64,000 nt of DNA from Lumnitzera littorea. Lineage: Eukaryota > Streptophyta > Magnoliopsida > Myrtales > Combretaceae. Shown here in pieces: positions 10,195 through 22,889 of this stretch (positions are counted from its first letter, which is position 1; every line of letters starts with the position of its first letter). The notes beneath the pieces were generated by a model, which saw nothing but the letters and a program-made list of their open reading frames with translations, was not told where the DNA came from and made no database searches. Both the position numbers and the translations under genes were made by a program. The stretch covers positions 34,210,341 to 34,274,340 of the forward strand of contig JAMXBB010000003.1 in the NCBI GenBank assembly GCA_024138015.1, written 5' to 3'.

Positions 10195-11517
10195 TGATAA
10201 GCTCTAAATTAGATATATTTTACATGGTGATTTTTTACGATTTTCCTTTAAAATTTGAGTTTATTTTTAGATAATCTTACCTAATTGAGTAAAATTTTAT
10301 TTTCTAGGTTTTAGAACGATTTACATGAGAAAACGAGAAGATAGAAACAAATTTCAATTAATTCGGAGCTAAAATGAGCAAATTATAAAGGTTTGAAGAT
10401 CAACAAAACTAAATGACATCACAGTATCATTTTCAGCTGATTTTGGACTAAATTTTCATTGGCCATAATTAGCTACATGATCTAAGAACACGATTGTGTC
10501 CTTGGTTGCGTTGTTTCTAGATTTAAAAAAAAAAAGAAAAGGAGAAAAGGGCCAATCATAGCTAAGTATACGATTAAGTGATACGGTCATATCCCCAGTC
10601 ATGTGTTTTGTACAACGTCTATATAAAACCTCTTTAAGGTTTTTGCAAGAAAACTTTTGGCATGACTTTTTGAGATTTTTTTAAGAATAAAACACTCAAG
10701 AGAGCATAGTGCATCAAGATCTCAAGATTCAAGAACTGTTTTGTTAAACTCATGGCCTATTTCTTCTACTTCTCTTTAATTTTTATTATGAGTATAGAGT
10801 AAAAAATTTTTGTATCTAGATCTTGCGAAACTTAGATCTTGCATGTGGCACTTGGTTTTATTTAGAGCTAATGAAGATCTTTATTCTTTTTGTATCAATT
10901 ATGTGTGATTGCATGTTTTAGATTAATAATTCTATAGGTTATTTTTTTAAATTAGATATTGTACAAGAAAATCGAGAGATTTTTTATATAATTAGATCTA
11001 GCATAGTTGATGAGAGTTTGTGTAATGTTAGAGATAAATTGCAAGAATCTTCCAGATCAATAATATTATCTTTAAGATAATTTGTTGTGCATTAATGCGA
11101 TCTTAAATTGTACTATGGGGAAGAGATTTTATTAGGTAATTTAAAGATTAAGGTTAATAAGCTTGAGGAAGTTATTAACTTTAAAAGTGAGTTCTCTTAA
11201 TCAAGAAAAATTAAAGATTAAATTAGATTATCTTTAGAAAAAATTACAAGCGTAGATATAGGGAATCAAGATCTAGATACATAGTTGAGTCTTGAATCTA
11301 ATATTTAATATTTTGCTTTCTTGTTTAGTTCTTGATTAATTATTAAATAAATTAGTTGCTACAATTTTAATTTAAAGAATTGAATTCTAGAAATTGAATT
11401 TATTAGATTAAGTAATGGAGCTAAGGTTACTATTAGCATTCGGGATCTCTAAGAAATCGACATTTAGACTTATAATCCACTTCACTATAATTTGATAGGT
11501 ACACTAGTCCTGTATCA
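10195..11517 (+). repeat. Athila-1 3' LTR
   Basis: Direct repeat of the 5' LTR, starting TGATAAGCTC and ending TATCA, and followed by the duplicated ACCTC at 11518-11522. Confidence 0.9.
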
Positions 11518-11522
11518 ACCTC

Positions 11523-11619
11523 CATCAGATTGAGCTCAACCTTAACCTCCTCTTTGATTTGGTGATCTAGTACCTCACTTGCTACCTCTACTTATGGCTT
11601 AGGTAAGTCCTCTACCTAT
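11523..11619 (-). pseudogene. Middle fragment of the split unrecognised gene
   Basis: This 97-base remnant lies between Athila-1 and Tat-3. On the minus strand it reads, with two stops, VEDLPKP, VEVASEVLDHQIKEEV and VELNLM. Removing Athila-1 and one ACCTC copy joins it in frame to the exon starting at 6542. Removing Tat-3 and one AGCAT copy joins it in frame to the fragment ending at 48100. The acidic, valine- and glutamate-rich composition is continuous across both joints. Family unknown. Confidence 0.6.
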
Positions 11620-11624
11620 AGCAT
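11620..11624. repeat. Tat-3 target-site duplication, left copy
   Basis: AGCAT lies next to the 3' LTR. The same pentamer lies at 48095-48099 next to the 5' LTR, 36 kb away. Confidence 0.85.
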
Positions 11625-13961
11625 TATCGAGTCTAGATTTTCGATATTTTATTTCCTTTAATCTGATTAATGTTAAACCTTTAATCGTTTAATATTAACC
11701 CTTGACTAAGAATTAAGGAACATGCAATTTCTTATAGATTTTGAAAAACATTTAGAGTCGTCATCTGAAGGGATTGGGAAAAAAAGTTAATTTAGAACTA
11801 ATTAGGTGGATTAATTTTAATTTAGTTACTAATCTATGAGAAAATCACACTTAAAAACTTGATTTTGAAAAACCAAAAATTTTCAGCTCAAGGGTTAACC
11901 TATTAAACCTTAAATAGGTACCACTTTAATTTTCCGAGTTTGAATTCATTTTTCTAAAATACCATTTCTAGCATGAAAGAATAATTCTAAATTTATGAAT
12001 AGATAAAATTAATTCTATTTACACACAAAAAATAAAAATAATAAATAAAATTTATTTAAAAAAGGGAAAAAAAAAAGTTTCCCTATTTTATGTTGTTTGG
12101 TAAGTGTCTATGTACTATTTAATAGGGATCAAACTTTTCGTAGTTTATTTTCTAAAACCATTAGGTTTTTTGTTTTATTTTTATTTTGAAAATTAGCCAA
12201 GTTTACATCTCTTTGTCACTTTATTTCATTTAAAGGAAAATACCTAAAAAGCATCCTAATTTTTGAATATTTTGTTTTGGAAAATTCTAAGTGGACGACC
12301 CCTAAACTTGAAAAAAAAGTTTATTAATTTGCTTTAAAAAAAATCTAAGTGACAAAACACATTCTCCTCTTTTTTTTTCTTTCACTTATTATTATTATTT
12401 ATTATTTTTTTTTCACATTTATTTAATTTTTGATCAAAACATGCTAAATAAATAAATAAATGAGCAAAGCTTTTCTTTCTCTTTTTCTCCCTTTCTTTCT
12501 TCTTTTTTTTTTGTCTTTTCTTTTTTGGGATTTTTTTTTGTTTTATAATAGAATAAAAACAGTAAGGAAAATAGAGAAAAAAAAAAGAAAAATAAATAAT
12601 AAACAAAAAACAAAGAGTAAAGACCAGACGTTAGGTAGCAATATACAGGTCTAGAGTCGGATCTAAACATGGATCTCGGGTTGGGCTCTACGGGTATTTA
12701 GATCGCAATAGAAGAAATAGTATAGTAGCTAGGGTGGTCGATTCAAGTTGTTCTAGGCATCTAAATGAAGGGGTAATTTGTTTTTCATGTGTTTTAGACT
12801 AAGGAACGGGGGTATAGGGAGAGTGCCTCAATATGAGGAGGTTGCTTGGGCGGTAGTTAAAGATCGGTTGCTGGTAGTGGTAGTTGTTGCGGCCGAGTAC
12901 AAAGGTAATGCTCATAGGTTATTCTCGAGTTGGTGAAGCTGCTAGTATTAGTAGTTGAGTTCGAAAACAATTGAAACAAAGCTCTGATCTTAAATAGAGA
13001 AGATGGATGAGGCTAGAGAGAGAAAGTTGTGTATGAGCTTGAATGGGGATAGACTAGTTTGTTTCTTGATGCTTGAATGATGTGTGTGAGGTCCTTTTTA
13101 TAGCTTTTCAAGCTTGAATAAGTTGGGAAGGCTCCTTTATGGCATATTTCAACACTGATGAGCAATTATGGGTGATCTTTGATTTGGGGAAATTTTCATG
13201 ATTCAAGGTGAAATGACACATAAATGATGAGATCTAGCTTGAATTCTTGTTAAATTAACTTAGAGTTGTAGATTTCAAGTAAAGTTAGAAACTTAGTTTT
13301 AAACTTTTTTTCCATTTTCTCGATCCATTTTAGCTACGTAAACAAATGAATTTGGACAAATAAATGGCCAAATTCAAAACTGGGCCATCTGTAGCATCTA
13401 ATTCCACCAAAAATTAGGGTGGAATCGTATGGAAAACACAACAAATCAAGCCTTAAACACAAGAACCCGTATTGGTTTGTATATGGAAAAACACTGGGGA
13501 AATGCTCAAAAATTGTAAGAAAGTGGCGGAAATAGAGCACGTTGGCACATGTGGTATGTGCTAAACATGCCTGTTTCAAAATAAAACCCAAGCACTTACA
13601 TTCCTAGGCTCAACCATTTAAGTAGGGCTTTTTAGCCCTGTTGCAAAACACAAATGGACTAGGTTTGAGACCTAGTCTTGTCCATAAGTTTTTTTTTTTT
13701 TTTTGTTTTTAATGAACCGATAAATTTTTTTTAAAAAATTAATCTTTTTAAAGGAGAAATTGAAACGAAACTCCTTCTCCTTTTTCTTATTGGATTAATT
13801 TATTTACTTAGCTTAACCCCATTTGACCTTAAACTCTTATTTATCCTAATTATTTTTTTTTTAATTTTTTATTTAGGACCCTTTTCTATATTCTAAAATA
13901 AAATACATAGAAGTAAAAAAGAAAATCCAAAAATACAAGGGGCAAAAATGGAGTGTCTATA
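11625..13961 (-). repeat. Tat-3 3' LTR
   Basis: This 2.3-kb LTR begins on the minus strand with TATAGACACTCC (consensus TGTAGACACCCC) at 13961 and ends at 11625 with GACTCGATA. Its sequence is found again, in order and in pieces, at 38950-39495, 43329-44558 and 47464-48094. Homopurine and T-rich runs near 12370-12600 produce long but meaningless reading frames. Confidence 0.88.
13095..13110 (-). promoter_or_regulatory. TATA box of Tat-3 3' LTR
   Basis: AGCTATAAAAAGGACC on the minus strand is preserved as AGCTATAAAAAAGACC near 44267-44282 in the 5' LTR. Its place within the LTR fits a core promoter. Confidence 0.6.
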
Positions 13962-13976
13962 ATTGTCTCTCTTTAT
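13962..13976 (-). promoter_or_regulatory. Tat-3 polypurine tract
   Basis: AAAGAGAGACAAT on the minus strand lies directly before the 3' LTR start, as expected for the plus-strand primer of reverse transcription. Confidence 0.6.
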
Positions 13977-14099
13977 AGTAAAGCTTGAGCAAAACTTTAT
14001 TGTAAAGACAAAAGAGACACCATTTTTGCTTAGGGATACATTGTACTAAGAAGCATTAAAGTCAGTTAGCTACCCTAAGAGATTTAGATGATGAGAATG

Positions 14100-14990
14100 A
14101 AAAGACACTAAACATGCGACTCAGGTGTTTCAAAGGATAACTAAAATTCCTACTAAGTCAAGGATAACTGAGGTTCCTAAACTATGAGAGAAGACAACTG
14201 ATGTTCCTAATACTTATGGATGACTTCATCAATGAAGGATTATCGAAGCTTAAAGGATAACTAGGGTTCCTGAGTTATGAGGGAGGATAATTAACCAATT
14301 TGTTTCCACAATTGAGGATAGCCAAAGTTCCAAATATATGGATTATTATGGTTCCTAAATAGCCAAAGCTTCTTGATAAGAATGATTAAGGTTCCTATTG
14401 AATAGCTAAGTTTAAGGTTCTTATAGAATAGCTAAGTTCTTAAAAAGAAGGATTACTTAGTTTCAAGAATGAGAATAGCAAAAGGTTCTTTGACAGGAAC
14501 AACTAAGGTTCCTATTAAATAGTTAAGTTCCTAAAAATAAGGATTACTTAGTTTCTAAACCAAGGATATCTAAAGTTCCTAATTTAAGGATAACTTGACT
14601 CCTACGAAATAACCTAAGTTCCTAAAAAGAATGATTACTTAGTTTCTAAACCAAGTATGGCCAAAGTTCCTAATTTAAAAATAACTTGGTTCCTGTGAAA
14701 TAACCTAAGTTTCTAAATAATAGGATTATTTGGTTTCAAGAATGAGGATAGCCTAAGTTCCTATACTTAAGGATAACTAAGACTCTTGAAGTTTCAATAT
14801 TTTTTTTTTCCAAAAGTAATAAGTGATTGCCTTAAGTTCTTAAGCTTAAGGGTAACTCGGGTTTTCAAAACAAGAGATTTCTAAGTTTCTAAACTTAAGG
14901 AGAACTCAAATATTTACAAGACATAGGATAACAAAGTTCCTAAGTTCACTCAAGCTATCATGTAACCTAAGGTTAATCTAACAACAAAGG
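14100..14990 (-). repeat. Tat-3 3'-UTR tandem repeat array, 91-bp period
   Basis: The word GATTACTTAGTTTC or close variants starts at 14451, 14542, 14633 and 14724, an exact 91-bp spacing. Each unit is itself built from smaller pieces such as GGATAACTNAGGTTCCTAA and AATAACCTAAGTTCCTAAA, which also fill the more decayed flanks (14100-14450 and 14760-14990). Tandem repeats between pol and the 3' LTR are known in Tat/Ogre elements and can seed satellites. Confidence 0.85.
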
Positions 14991-16589
14991 CTCCTAAAGA
15001 TTTTACTAAAGGATAGTTGTTATCATATTTTGCAAAATTTCAACTTTTTTTTTTTTAAAACTTAAAAAACATACATTTATTCTATGACAATTTCTTGAAA
15101 ACATTTTTTTTAAAGAATTGCTACTAAGTATGGATTCTTCATTGGTCCTTATAGCTGCCAATGGATGATGAGCCTACTCTTTCCTTTTCTTTCTTTGGGG
15201 ATAACAACAAATTCTCCTTTTTAAGACATATCTTTAAGCTTTTAAGGCAATAATGCCATTAAGGCTCATGATTTCCAAAATGTCAAGGGAAATGATATCA
15301 TATAATCGACTGGTTTAATCTAAGAGGACTTCCTTTGACTCTCGGCTTAGATTTTGCTTTGGACTACAATTCAAAAACTTATGGTTCATCTTATAAGTGA
15401 TACGCTTTGATCAATTTATTAGGCTTTCTGTGAATTGTAATGTAACAAAGATTTGGTCATTGGTTTAAATAAATGGATAATAATGTATAGGTCTTTTTAA
15501 AAGAATTATTCATCCAACTTGGGTTTACAATTCAAGAACCCTTTAGGAAAAAACTCTATTTGTGCTTCCCTAGTTTCAAAAGTAACTTTTACCAATGATA
15601 AGTTATTTCCTTTAATTTGAAAGGCCTTTAAGGAGGGGTAGAATCATGGGTGGGCCTTAGTTTGTAAGAGAAGTGGATCTTGGGGGTCTTAGTTTTTACC
15701 CCTATTATTTTAGAGTTAGGGGTTCTTATTTTAAAGGGTGGGCCTTACTTTAAGAATAGGCCTTTTGAGGTACATGCCCTTAATCCTTTCAGGCTTTAAG
15801 GCTTTATGTTTTTGGGCTTGATCCTTTTTTTTTTTTGTTTTTTCCTTGTTCTTGCCCCTTTTCTTTGCCTCTTCTTTTTCCTTTTCTTTTTCTTGTTCTC
15901 TTTTCCACTTTTTTTTATTTAATTTATATTTTGACTCAACAAAGAGGTGTTTAAACCTTCTTTAGTTTTACAACTTAAAGTGTATGTATCTAGTGTTTAA
16001 GATGTGGGCATTTCTTCATTTCAAATGAAATAAGCTATTATTGGTAAAAATTACATTTGAATTGATGTGACTAAAGCAAGTACAAATTAGTTTTTAACCT
16101 TTTGTCTTGCTTAATGCCCCTAAATTCCCTTTTGTCCTATTGTGGGGTAGTTCTTAACAGGGTTCAATTTTAAAAATGCTCCCTAAATAGGATCAATAGG
16201 GTTGACAAAGGATAGTAGTGTTTAAGATATTGAAAATGAATGCCTATCTTCATTTTGATTCGCGTATCAAATTCAAGATGGATCTCCTTTAAGGAATGAG
16301 CCTAACAACCTCACAATGATATCACTCAACTCTCAAAGTGTTTCAAGGTTGGTATTTAGGATAAGGTTTACCTCTTTTCATTTTAAACCTTTCAATTAAT
16401 GAGATAAAAACAATTGACTCATGCTCTTGAATAGTTTGAAAAATTTGCCCCAAGTATTAGCTTACTCAAATATGAATTTCTTATTTTCAAAGATCTTAAC
16501 ATGTTCCAAAGTACAAAGAAAAGCTAACTCTCATGAAGAATCGTTAGAGCCCTTTAACACTTTAGTTTACATGGAGTTTGGTTGCATTA
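14991..16589 (-). other. Tat-3 non-coding region between gag and tandem array
   Basis: No RT, RNase H or integrase motif could be read in any frame. A Lys/Arg-rich reading near 15830-15920 on the minus strand reflects a CTTTTC-rich run. Part of this may be a very decayed gag tail. Confidence 0.5.
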
Positions 16590-17985
16590 GCCCTGTGTCG
16601 ATTAGATCTTGAATCTTGTTTTTTACCCTTTAACAAGTGTCTATGGAGTGACCCTTCTAGCCTATGTGATAATCACATTGTGCCTTCGGATTTCCATTCC
16701 AAGGCCTATATCCTAGTTTAAGAGCCTTACAGTCTAGGATATTTGCTTCTTTTAATTGATGAAAGGCACGAGAGAGTGTGATAAGAATTAGAGTGAATTG
16801 TTTTCCCTAGGCCTTTTGGACTTGCATAGGCCTTTGGCTACCACTTAGGTTATTGAACTTGGATTTTGTAGCATATCCTTCGAGACTTATCACATTAATG
16901 ACGCTCTTTTGTAATGATTTTGGAAGCCCTTTCTTCTGTTTTAGACCTTCCAATCTTCCGGATTGTAAGGCTTCCTCAATTCTACCCCTTGCCACCATAA
17001 CATTTGCAAAGCTGGAAGCTGTGTTCCCTAAAAGATGTCCATAATGTGGCTCATTTAGTTTGTTAATGGATGCAAATGCAAGTCTTTCTTTAGCAAAGGA
17101 GGAATGATTCTAACTATCATGCCTCTTTGTGCATATTTTTTAAAGGATTCATCATTTTTCTTGCTTAATGTGCATAAGTCCCAAAACGAGGGAGCTATCT
17201 TAGTGTTGAATTTGCATTTTTCATAGAATGATTGAGCCAATTTCTATCAAGTATTTACCTAGCTAAGATCGAGCTAGGCATACTAGGTTAATGTAAGCCA
17301 TGTTAGATAGTCTTGAAAAGTTTGTACCAATGGGTTAATCATTTTGAACATATCTACCTATCTTATGAACGTATAATTTAGTATGTAGCTTTAGGTATCC
17401 GATCCCATCGTACTTCTCAAACTTTGGTACTATAAATTTTTCTAGGTAGGCCTTGACGTCAAATGCATAAAGGTTAGTGATCCCAGCTTGCCTAAATTCA
17501 TCATAACCTCCTTAAACCTTCATTTTCTCAGTGATCTGTTGAGTCAACCTTCTTTTGCAATGCTTTTAAACTGTCCTCGTTGGCCCAAGAGTTAACTGGC
17601 TTTGTATTGACTAGGAATGAGTATGTGCTAAGCTCAAAAGTTGGGTTAAGTTTCAAATAAACCCCTTTTAATTCAAAAAACTCAAAAGCTAGATTAACCT
17701 TTGGATTGTTCTCTTTTGCTTCTAAGGGTAGAGCCTCAACGTTTTTCCATAGTGAGCCCTAGAGTGTTCTTTGTTTGATGGCAATTTGGCTTTAAGTAAA
17801 GCAATATTATCAGCAAGGAAACTTAACCGATTTGTGATTTTTTCCACCATTCACTCCGAAGAACAAAACCTTAGCTTAATGGGATCAATGATTTCAAGGT
17901 TGACATTGTTGTTGTTGTCCTTAGTGCTGATGTTGTCATTTCTCTATTAAGCCATTGCTTTCAAGAATTCCTTGTTAGCATTCAT
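16590..17985 (-). pseudogene. gag: Tat-3 gag relic
   Basis: The minus strand from a likely start at 17985 (MNANKEFLKAMA) reads through broken frames: NRLSFLADNIALLKAKL (about 17790-17840), IVPKFEKYDGIGYLKLH (about 17390-17440), then AQSFYEKCKFNTKIAPSFWD and ESFKKYAQRGMIVRIIPPLL (17100-17240), then VARGRIEEALQSGRLEG (about 16945-16996). A degenerate zinc-knuckle-like CDYH...GHSIDTC with KIQDLIDTG follows (16600-16680). The order matches Tat/Ogre gag, which packages element RNA. Several stops replace Trp or Gln codons. The expected protease and RT that should follow gag are missing. The N-terminal start is inferred only from the open frame. Confidence 0.85.
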
Positions 17986-18734
17986 CCTTGTTAACAAATC
18001 TCTTCCTCTTCTCTCTCTCTCACTCTCTCAAACTTTTGTCTCAAAAGAATGAAAGAAAGGAAAAAAATGAGAGGCTAAAATGAAACTAAGGAGTGGAATA
18101 AAATGATGAGGTTCATTTACCTTATGATCTTACTTAAAGTGGAAAACATCTTAAAGGGACTGAATACTTACAAATACTTATGACTTGTAGGTATTTAAAA
18201 TGTTACCTACAAGAAGTAAGATCTAAGGAAAATCTCATGGGATATTTGATATTTACAACTAATTACCAATTATTGATAAGGGTAGAAAATGACTATTTCG
18301 CAATAAAGATATAGATAAGAGCGATTAACAAAGGTGATCGGTTAAAAGCTATAAAGGAAAAAAATATTTACAACACAAAGAATTTGTACCGAAGAACGAT
18401 TTTTGATATTTATGAATATGAGAAATAATTGCTAATTAAGAAATATGTTTTTATGGATAAGGGAGTCCATTTACAAGATAATGAAAACCTATGTCATTCT
18501 AAAAAGTGGTGAATTTGCAACCTATTATTACAATCTAAAATTATTATTTCTAAAATCTATCTTTATTTTACAAGTTGAGAGGTTTTAATTATTTTAAAGA
18601 CTATTCAAAAGATATTTGAAAAATACTCTACAAATATGGCCTAGAAAAAAATAAAGGCTAATAGTGACTTAAAGTAGTGGCAAAAAGAAAATTATTTCAT
18701 AATATATAGAGAAATCTTTTGATTTGAAGGTAAC
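17986..18734 (-). other. Tat-3 leader, downstream part
   Basis: Non-coding A+T-rich sequence upstream of gag on the minus strand. It is cut by the Harbinger element near 18735; the rest of the leader lies at about 38500-38949. Confidence 0.5.
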
Positions 18735-18751
18735 GTTTGGTTGTAAGGATT

Positions 18752-19548
18752 AGACTGAACTAGACTAGATAAGGAGAATTGGAAAAAACAAATATAAGAA
18801 GAATTAGATAGCACAAACTTATTGTATTATGTTTAGTTTATATAGTACAGAATATAAAATTTTGTGGTGTTCCTTATTTGTTATATATAAGTATTAGACT
18901 CGTTATTGTATTTTGACAATATACCCTCAATATTATTTAATATATATTTTAATTATATTTTTATATTATTTGAAATAGATTTGAATAAATTATTTAATTC
19001 ATATAATTAAACATATAATATACAATAATAAATAAAAATCCACATATTTTCTAGATAATAAAAAATTAATTACTTAATTATAAAATAAATAATTTTTTGT
19101 AATATTTAATAAAAATAATATTAATGAACTCAATATTGTAATAACTTAATACATACTATAATATAATAATAATTCAATAAATTACAACTATTTTCCTATG
19201 GTTTAATAGCTATAATATTAATTAATAATTAAACCAATATTTCCCAATATAACATTTAAGAATATTAATAATTGCAATATGATGCATTTATGAAATATAT
19301 ACACACAACATGAAAACAAAAGTTCATTAGTAGTACTTCTAAAAAAGTTCATATACAAACAAATGGCAACTACTACTAATTAACCAAATGATCCAATTGT
19401 CTATCAAAATCAACTAAAAACAAAAATCCATCATTTAATTAGTTTGCCTACAACACATTTAACCAACAACTACTAATTAATTAAATGGTCCAAGTGTCTT
19501 TAAAAATCAACTAACTAAATGCTTAACAAAAGTAAGCCTCTACTCTCC
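18752..19548 (-). other. Harbinger 3' non-coding region
   Basis: Very A+T-rich sequence between the ORF1 stop and the element end, with many ATTAAT and TATAAT words. No gene is seen. Confidence 0.5.
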
Positions 19549-20460
19549 TTAGAGTCTATAGAAAAATTTCTTATATTGTGGATTTTCAGCAATTTTCATC
19601 AAAAAATCCAACTCTTCATTTGTAAATAGTCTTAAAGGATGCAATTCTTCAACAACATCCTCCATTGGAGAGTTTGAGATTTTTCTTGCAAGTAACGTGA
19701 AATCACTTTTAGCATCATTTATAGTCTTCTCAAATGTTGTAATGAACTCTACAGCATAATTCGTTAATCGACGCTTGCTAGATGGTGTCGCAAATGCACC
19801 ACCACTTGAAGCATTGCTATGAGATTTAGGTGATTATGGTGCTGATTCTATCTCTTCTTCAAAATTATCTTGACGATCAATCTACATATCTCTCATAGCA
19901 TTAGTAGGTGTCTCAACTCCTTTGCCAATTGCTCTAACATTTCCAAAAATATTTTGTAATCGTTCAAACTCCTTAAATTCCTTGTTTGTAGGATTACCAA
20001 TCTTTAGATGCTTCTATACATTAATTTAATTAGTTATAAATAACAATTAGCATTAAAGAAGATAATAAACTTTAAAATAAAAAAAAAGTATTGATCATAC
20101 CTCCATATATTTTGCAAGAACTTGATCACTATCCACTATGAAACATTTTTTCGTGTCATCTCAACCAAATCCACTAGTATTCATCATATTAAGCACTTCG
20201 GACAATTTAACCAACTACCTCTTCATTTTGTTAACGATTTGCTTGATGTTAAGATTTATTTTTGGAATATATTTCATCATCTTTTTTAAGACTTCTTCAT
20301 GAATCTTGCTTTTAAAAGTGTTATTCTCTCCTTTATAGCCCTCAACAACCAACTCCTTTAACATTATTATTAGTGTTTCTTCTTCATTCTCACTCTAACT
20401 ATGCCTACATTTTTTGTTGTTACCATCAATGATTGTAAATCCACCAAAGTTGTAATCCAT
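19549..20460 (-). pseudogene. Harbinger ORF1, Myb/SANT-like DNA-binding protein
   Basis: Two exons on the minus strand: 20460-20101 and 20013-19549, with a clean GT...AG intron of 87 bp (20100-20014). The product begins MDYNFGGFTIIDGNNKK. It has a Myb/SANT-like helix region (residues about 25-110) including LKELVVEGYKGENNTF and KINIKQIVNKMKR, ending in CFIVDSDQVLAKYME. Then follow GNPTNKEFKEFERLQNIFG, a Ser-rich linker with SSKRRLTNYAVEF, and a C-terminal helix block ELDFLMKIAENPQYKKFF. This is the layout of ORF1 in PIF/Harbinger elements, which binds DNA and is needed with the transposase for excision. About five in-frame stops, each explained by one transition, inactivate it. A host Myb/SANT gene derived from such an element is the alternative. 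Confidence 0.82.
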
Positions 20461-20659
20461 CAATGTAAAAAAAGAAAAAAGGAATTTGTAGATATAAAAA
20501 TTACCACAAGAAAAAGAAATTCATCAATCAAAGGATTTCAACAACTAAAGAATCTCAACATACATAATTAATGAAAGTTTAATATTGACATCAATCTAAC
20601 ATGCATAATCAAAGAAAGTACAAACATGAAACAACTTTCTAATTTGTATGATGAGTCCC

Positions 20660-22111
20660 TAATCCGCTCAAAATAGATATATAAAATACGGTGAATACTC
20701 CAGCAAGTATATTGGGTCGAAATCAAGGAATAAAGAGTGAGTAAGGTTATTGATCTCTTAAGGACTATGAAATTACTAAACCTATGATAGATCTTATCAA
20801 TATTTAGGCAATCTAAATTGAATTGTGAATTAACTAATCTAGTAATTACCTTAAAATTGTCAAAAAGAAAATTACAATAATATATCTAAAACGAAGAAAT
20901 CAATTGAGAATGTAAGAAAAACAGAATCTACCTTAGTTATGCAAATGAAATTGTCATCGTGTTATATAGATTAATAGCTATACAATCATTCAAGTGAAAT
21001 TATCATGCCTTAAAATTTAAGGACTTAAACCTCTAATTAATCGGTTAACTCCTGCATCTCCAATTAACAGTGGATTTTAGATTACAATCATACATCTCCT
21101 AATGCTATGATCGACTAATGCTCTAAATCAATTATCCTTAATATCTTAGTGAATAATTAACTTAAGACATTGCATTAATCCCTAGATAATGTCTAACTAA
21201 TCTAATTAGCACCACTCCCGCATTAGCTAATTAGTTTAATCAAGAATTTCTAACAAACCCTATATTAACTCCAGTATTAATAGTGTTTCTAACACTTATA
21301 ACCACTAGAGAGTTGTAATTGAAATCATAGAAATTGCAATCATGAATTTTCTGTACATCTATAAACCCTATAACAAGACTACAATTATCATCTCCGTTAA
21401 CTAGGGTTTCATCAATTTCCCACAATTAAAACCTAGCTAGCCATGGAAATTAAAATAAAATCACATATAACAATCAAATTTGCAAAGAAATTCATGATTA
21501 GAAATAAGAACAAATCCCATAATTGCATAAATAGAAATAGGATAGAAATTACCAATTTTATAATTATGATAAAGAAACTTCAATTGCAAAAACTCTAAGG
21601 AAGATTTTCACAGCAATAACACAGTATTCTTAATCATCTACAAACTACTAAAAGAAAAACTCTTCAAACTATCTCTTAACTTCATCTAAAACTCTCTAAG
21701 TTAAAAGAAGATGCCAAAAAGAAGTCCTCTAAAATATCAACACACACCTATTTATAGAGCAAACAAGGTTGGCTCTTGACAGGATATTTCTTCACTAAAG
21801 GCTAGCCATGAAGGTTGGCGGTGCTGGCGGTGCTAAGTTCAAGGCCGCCGGTATTCAATTAAAGGTTGGCAGTGTTCGATGTAGGCCGACTTAAGGCTGG
21901 CTACCTTCAATTCCCAAGTGCATCAAATTAATTCAAACTTCTTTCATTTGCGTAAAACTCCTCTAAATCGCTTATATTTCCACCGAATCCTCCAAAACCT
22001 GAAATATCCAAATGAAAATACTTAAGTACCATTTCTTAATGATTTTTATAAAATCAATAATAATTCTACATAATTCTCACACAAAAATATGAGTATAACA
22101 TGCCTTTATCA
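20660..22111 (-). repeat. Athila-2 3' LTR
   Basis: Runs from TAATCCGCTC (TG decayed to TA) to GCCTTTATCA. It matches 33966-35397 almost base for base, with roughly one difference in ten, mostly transitions. A reading frame beginning MWEIDETLV (21240-21425) is shared with the other LTR only because the LTRs are copies. Confidence 0.93.
21748..21757 (-). promoter_or_regulatory. TATA box in Athila-2 3' LTR
   Basis: TATAAATAGG on the minus strand. The 5' LTR has the decayed TATAATTAGG at the matching place (about 35050). Confidence 0.6.
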
Positions 22112-22889
22112 ACTCTCTCACACTTGAACTTTTGCTTGTCTTCAAGCAAAATAAATAGAACTAACAAAATCTATTATCGAAAATACAAATTTTCCAATTG
22201 CAAATTTAAGCATATGATATTTCACACTTTCAAACTCACTATTTTGTAATGCTCATCACTCAAACCAAACCAAAATATGTAATTAGAGTACTACAATTGA
22301 AATTAATTAGCCACTTTAGAGAAAGCAAAATTTAATCCAAGTGATTAACCTAAGATTTCTATTTTAAAAGTTGATACCCAGTCTTAAAAGGAAAAATACC
22401 CATTTAAACTTCATAGCTGTTAGCAGGCATATTATCCCTTTAGTTATCACAACAAACAAGTTAACACGGTAATGAAAGCATATAGTATCTACTCTATCCC
22501 TAGGTTTTCTTCCTTTTTGTTACAAGCCTTAATTCATGTATTAATTTGCATTCAAAGTTTCCATGTTTAATTTACACTTCTTTTGTTTTTTTTTTTTTTT
22601 TTTTGGAGTTTAGAAACTGAACTTTACCTTTCCGCCCTTCTCGTTATAGTGTGTGCATTGAGTCGGCACATCCCAAGCTCATCACTCAAGTGACTAGGTT
22701 GTAAAGGTACCCTTACGAACTCTTCTTAACTCTAACATTCAAGTTAGGATACTCTTAGCTCAATTACTTGAGTTATTGGAGTAAATGCTTTGCTTGCATA
22801 ACTTTTTGAATGCTCATTAAAATTTTTCAGACTTTTTTATAGGAATCACTAAGTACAAAGCTTCACTTACTTCTTTCACTAAGTGTTAA
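22112..22889 (-). other. Athila-2 3' UTR and polypurine tract
   Basis: Next to the 3' LTR the minus strand reads GACAAGCAAAAGTTCAAGTG followed by TGAGAGAGT, the Athila pre-LTR block with its purine tract. The remainder is non-coding, with a T-run at 22588-22604. Confidence 0.7.

Larger units (their letters stand above)
6548..11517 (+). mobile_element. Athila-1: complete but internally deleted Athila LTR retrotransposon
   Basis: The element is bounded by LTRs 6548-7827 and 10195-11517 and by a perfect 5-bp duplication ACCTC. Behind the 5' LTR is the Athila primer-binding site TGGCACCGTTGTTGGGGA, one of the best lineage markers, since Athila primes with tRNA-Asp. The interior is only about 2.4 kb. 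It holds a gag N-terminal fragment, an acidic C-terminal tail, a long 3' non-coding region with the typical GACAATGTTTGATTTA block, and a polypurine-like tract AAGTTTGGAGAAG before the 3' LTR. All of protease, RT, RNase H and integrase are deleted, so it could only have moved with help from other Athila elements. Confidence 0.92.

Noticed and set aside
12382..12670. Overlapping long frames on both strands
   Set aside because: Arise from A- and T-homopolymer runs in the Tat-3 LTR. The same thing is seen at 43565-43837 in the other LTR copy.
14100..14990. CRISPR-like array
   Set aside because: Units are contiguous and diverged with no unique spacers, and the context is a plant retrotransposon.
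21240..21425. Frame MWEIDETLV shared with 34529-34732, looking like a conserved small protein
   Set aside because: Both lie at the same place in the two Athila-2 LTRs, so similarity comes from LTR duplication, not from selection.
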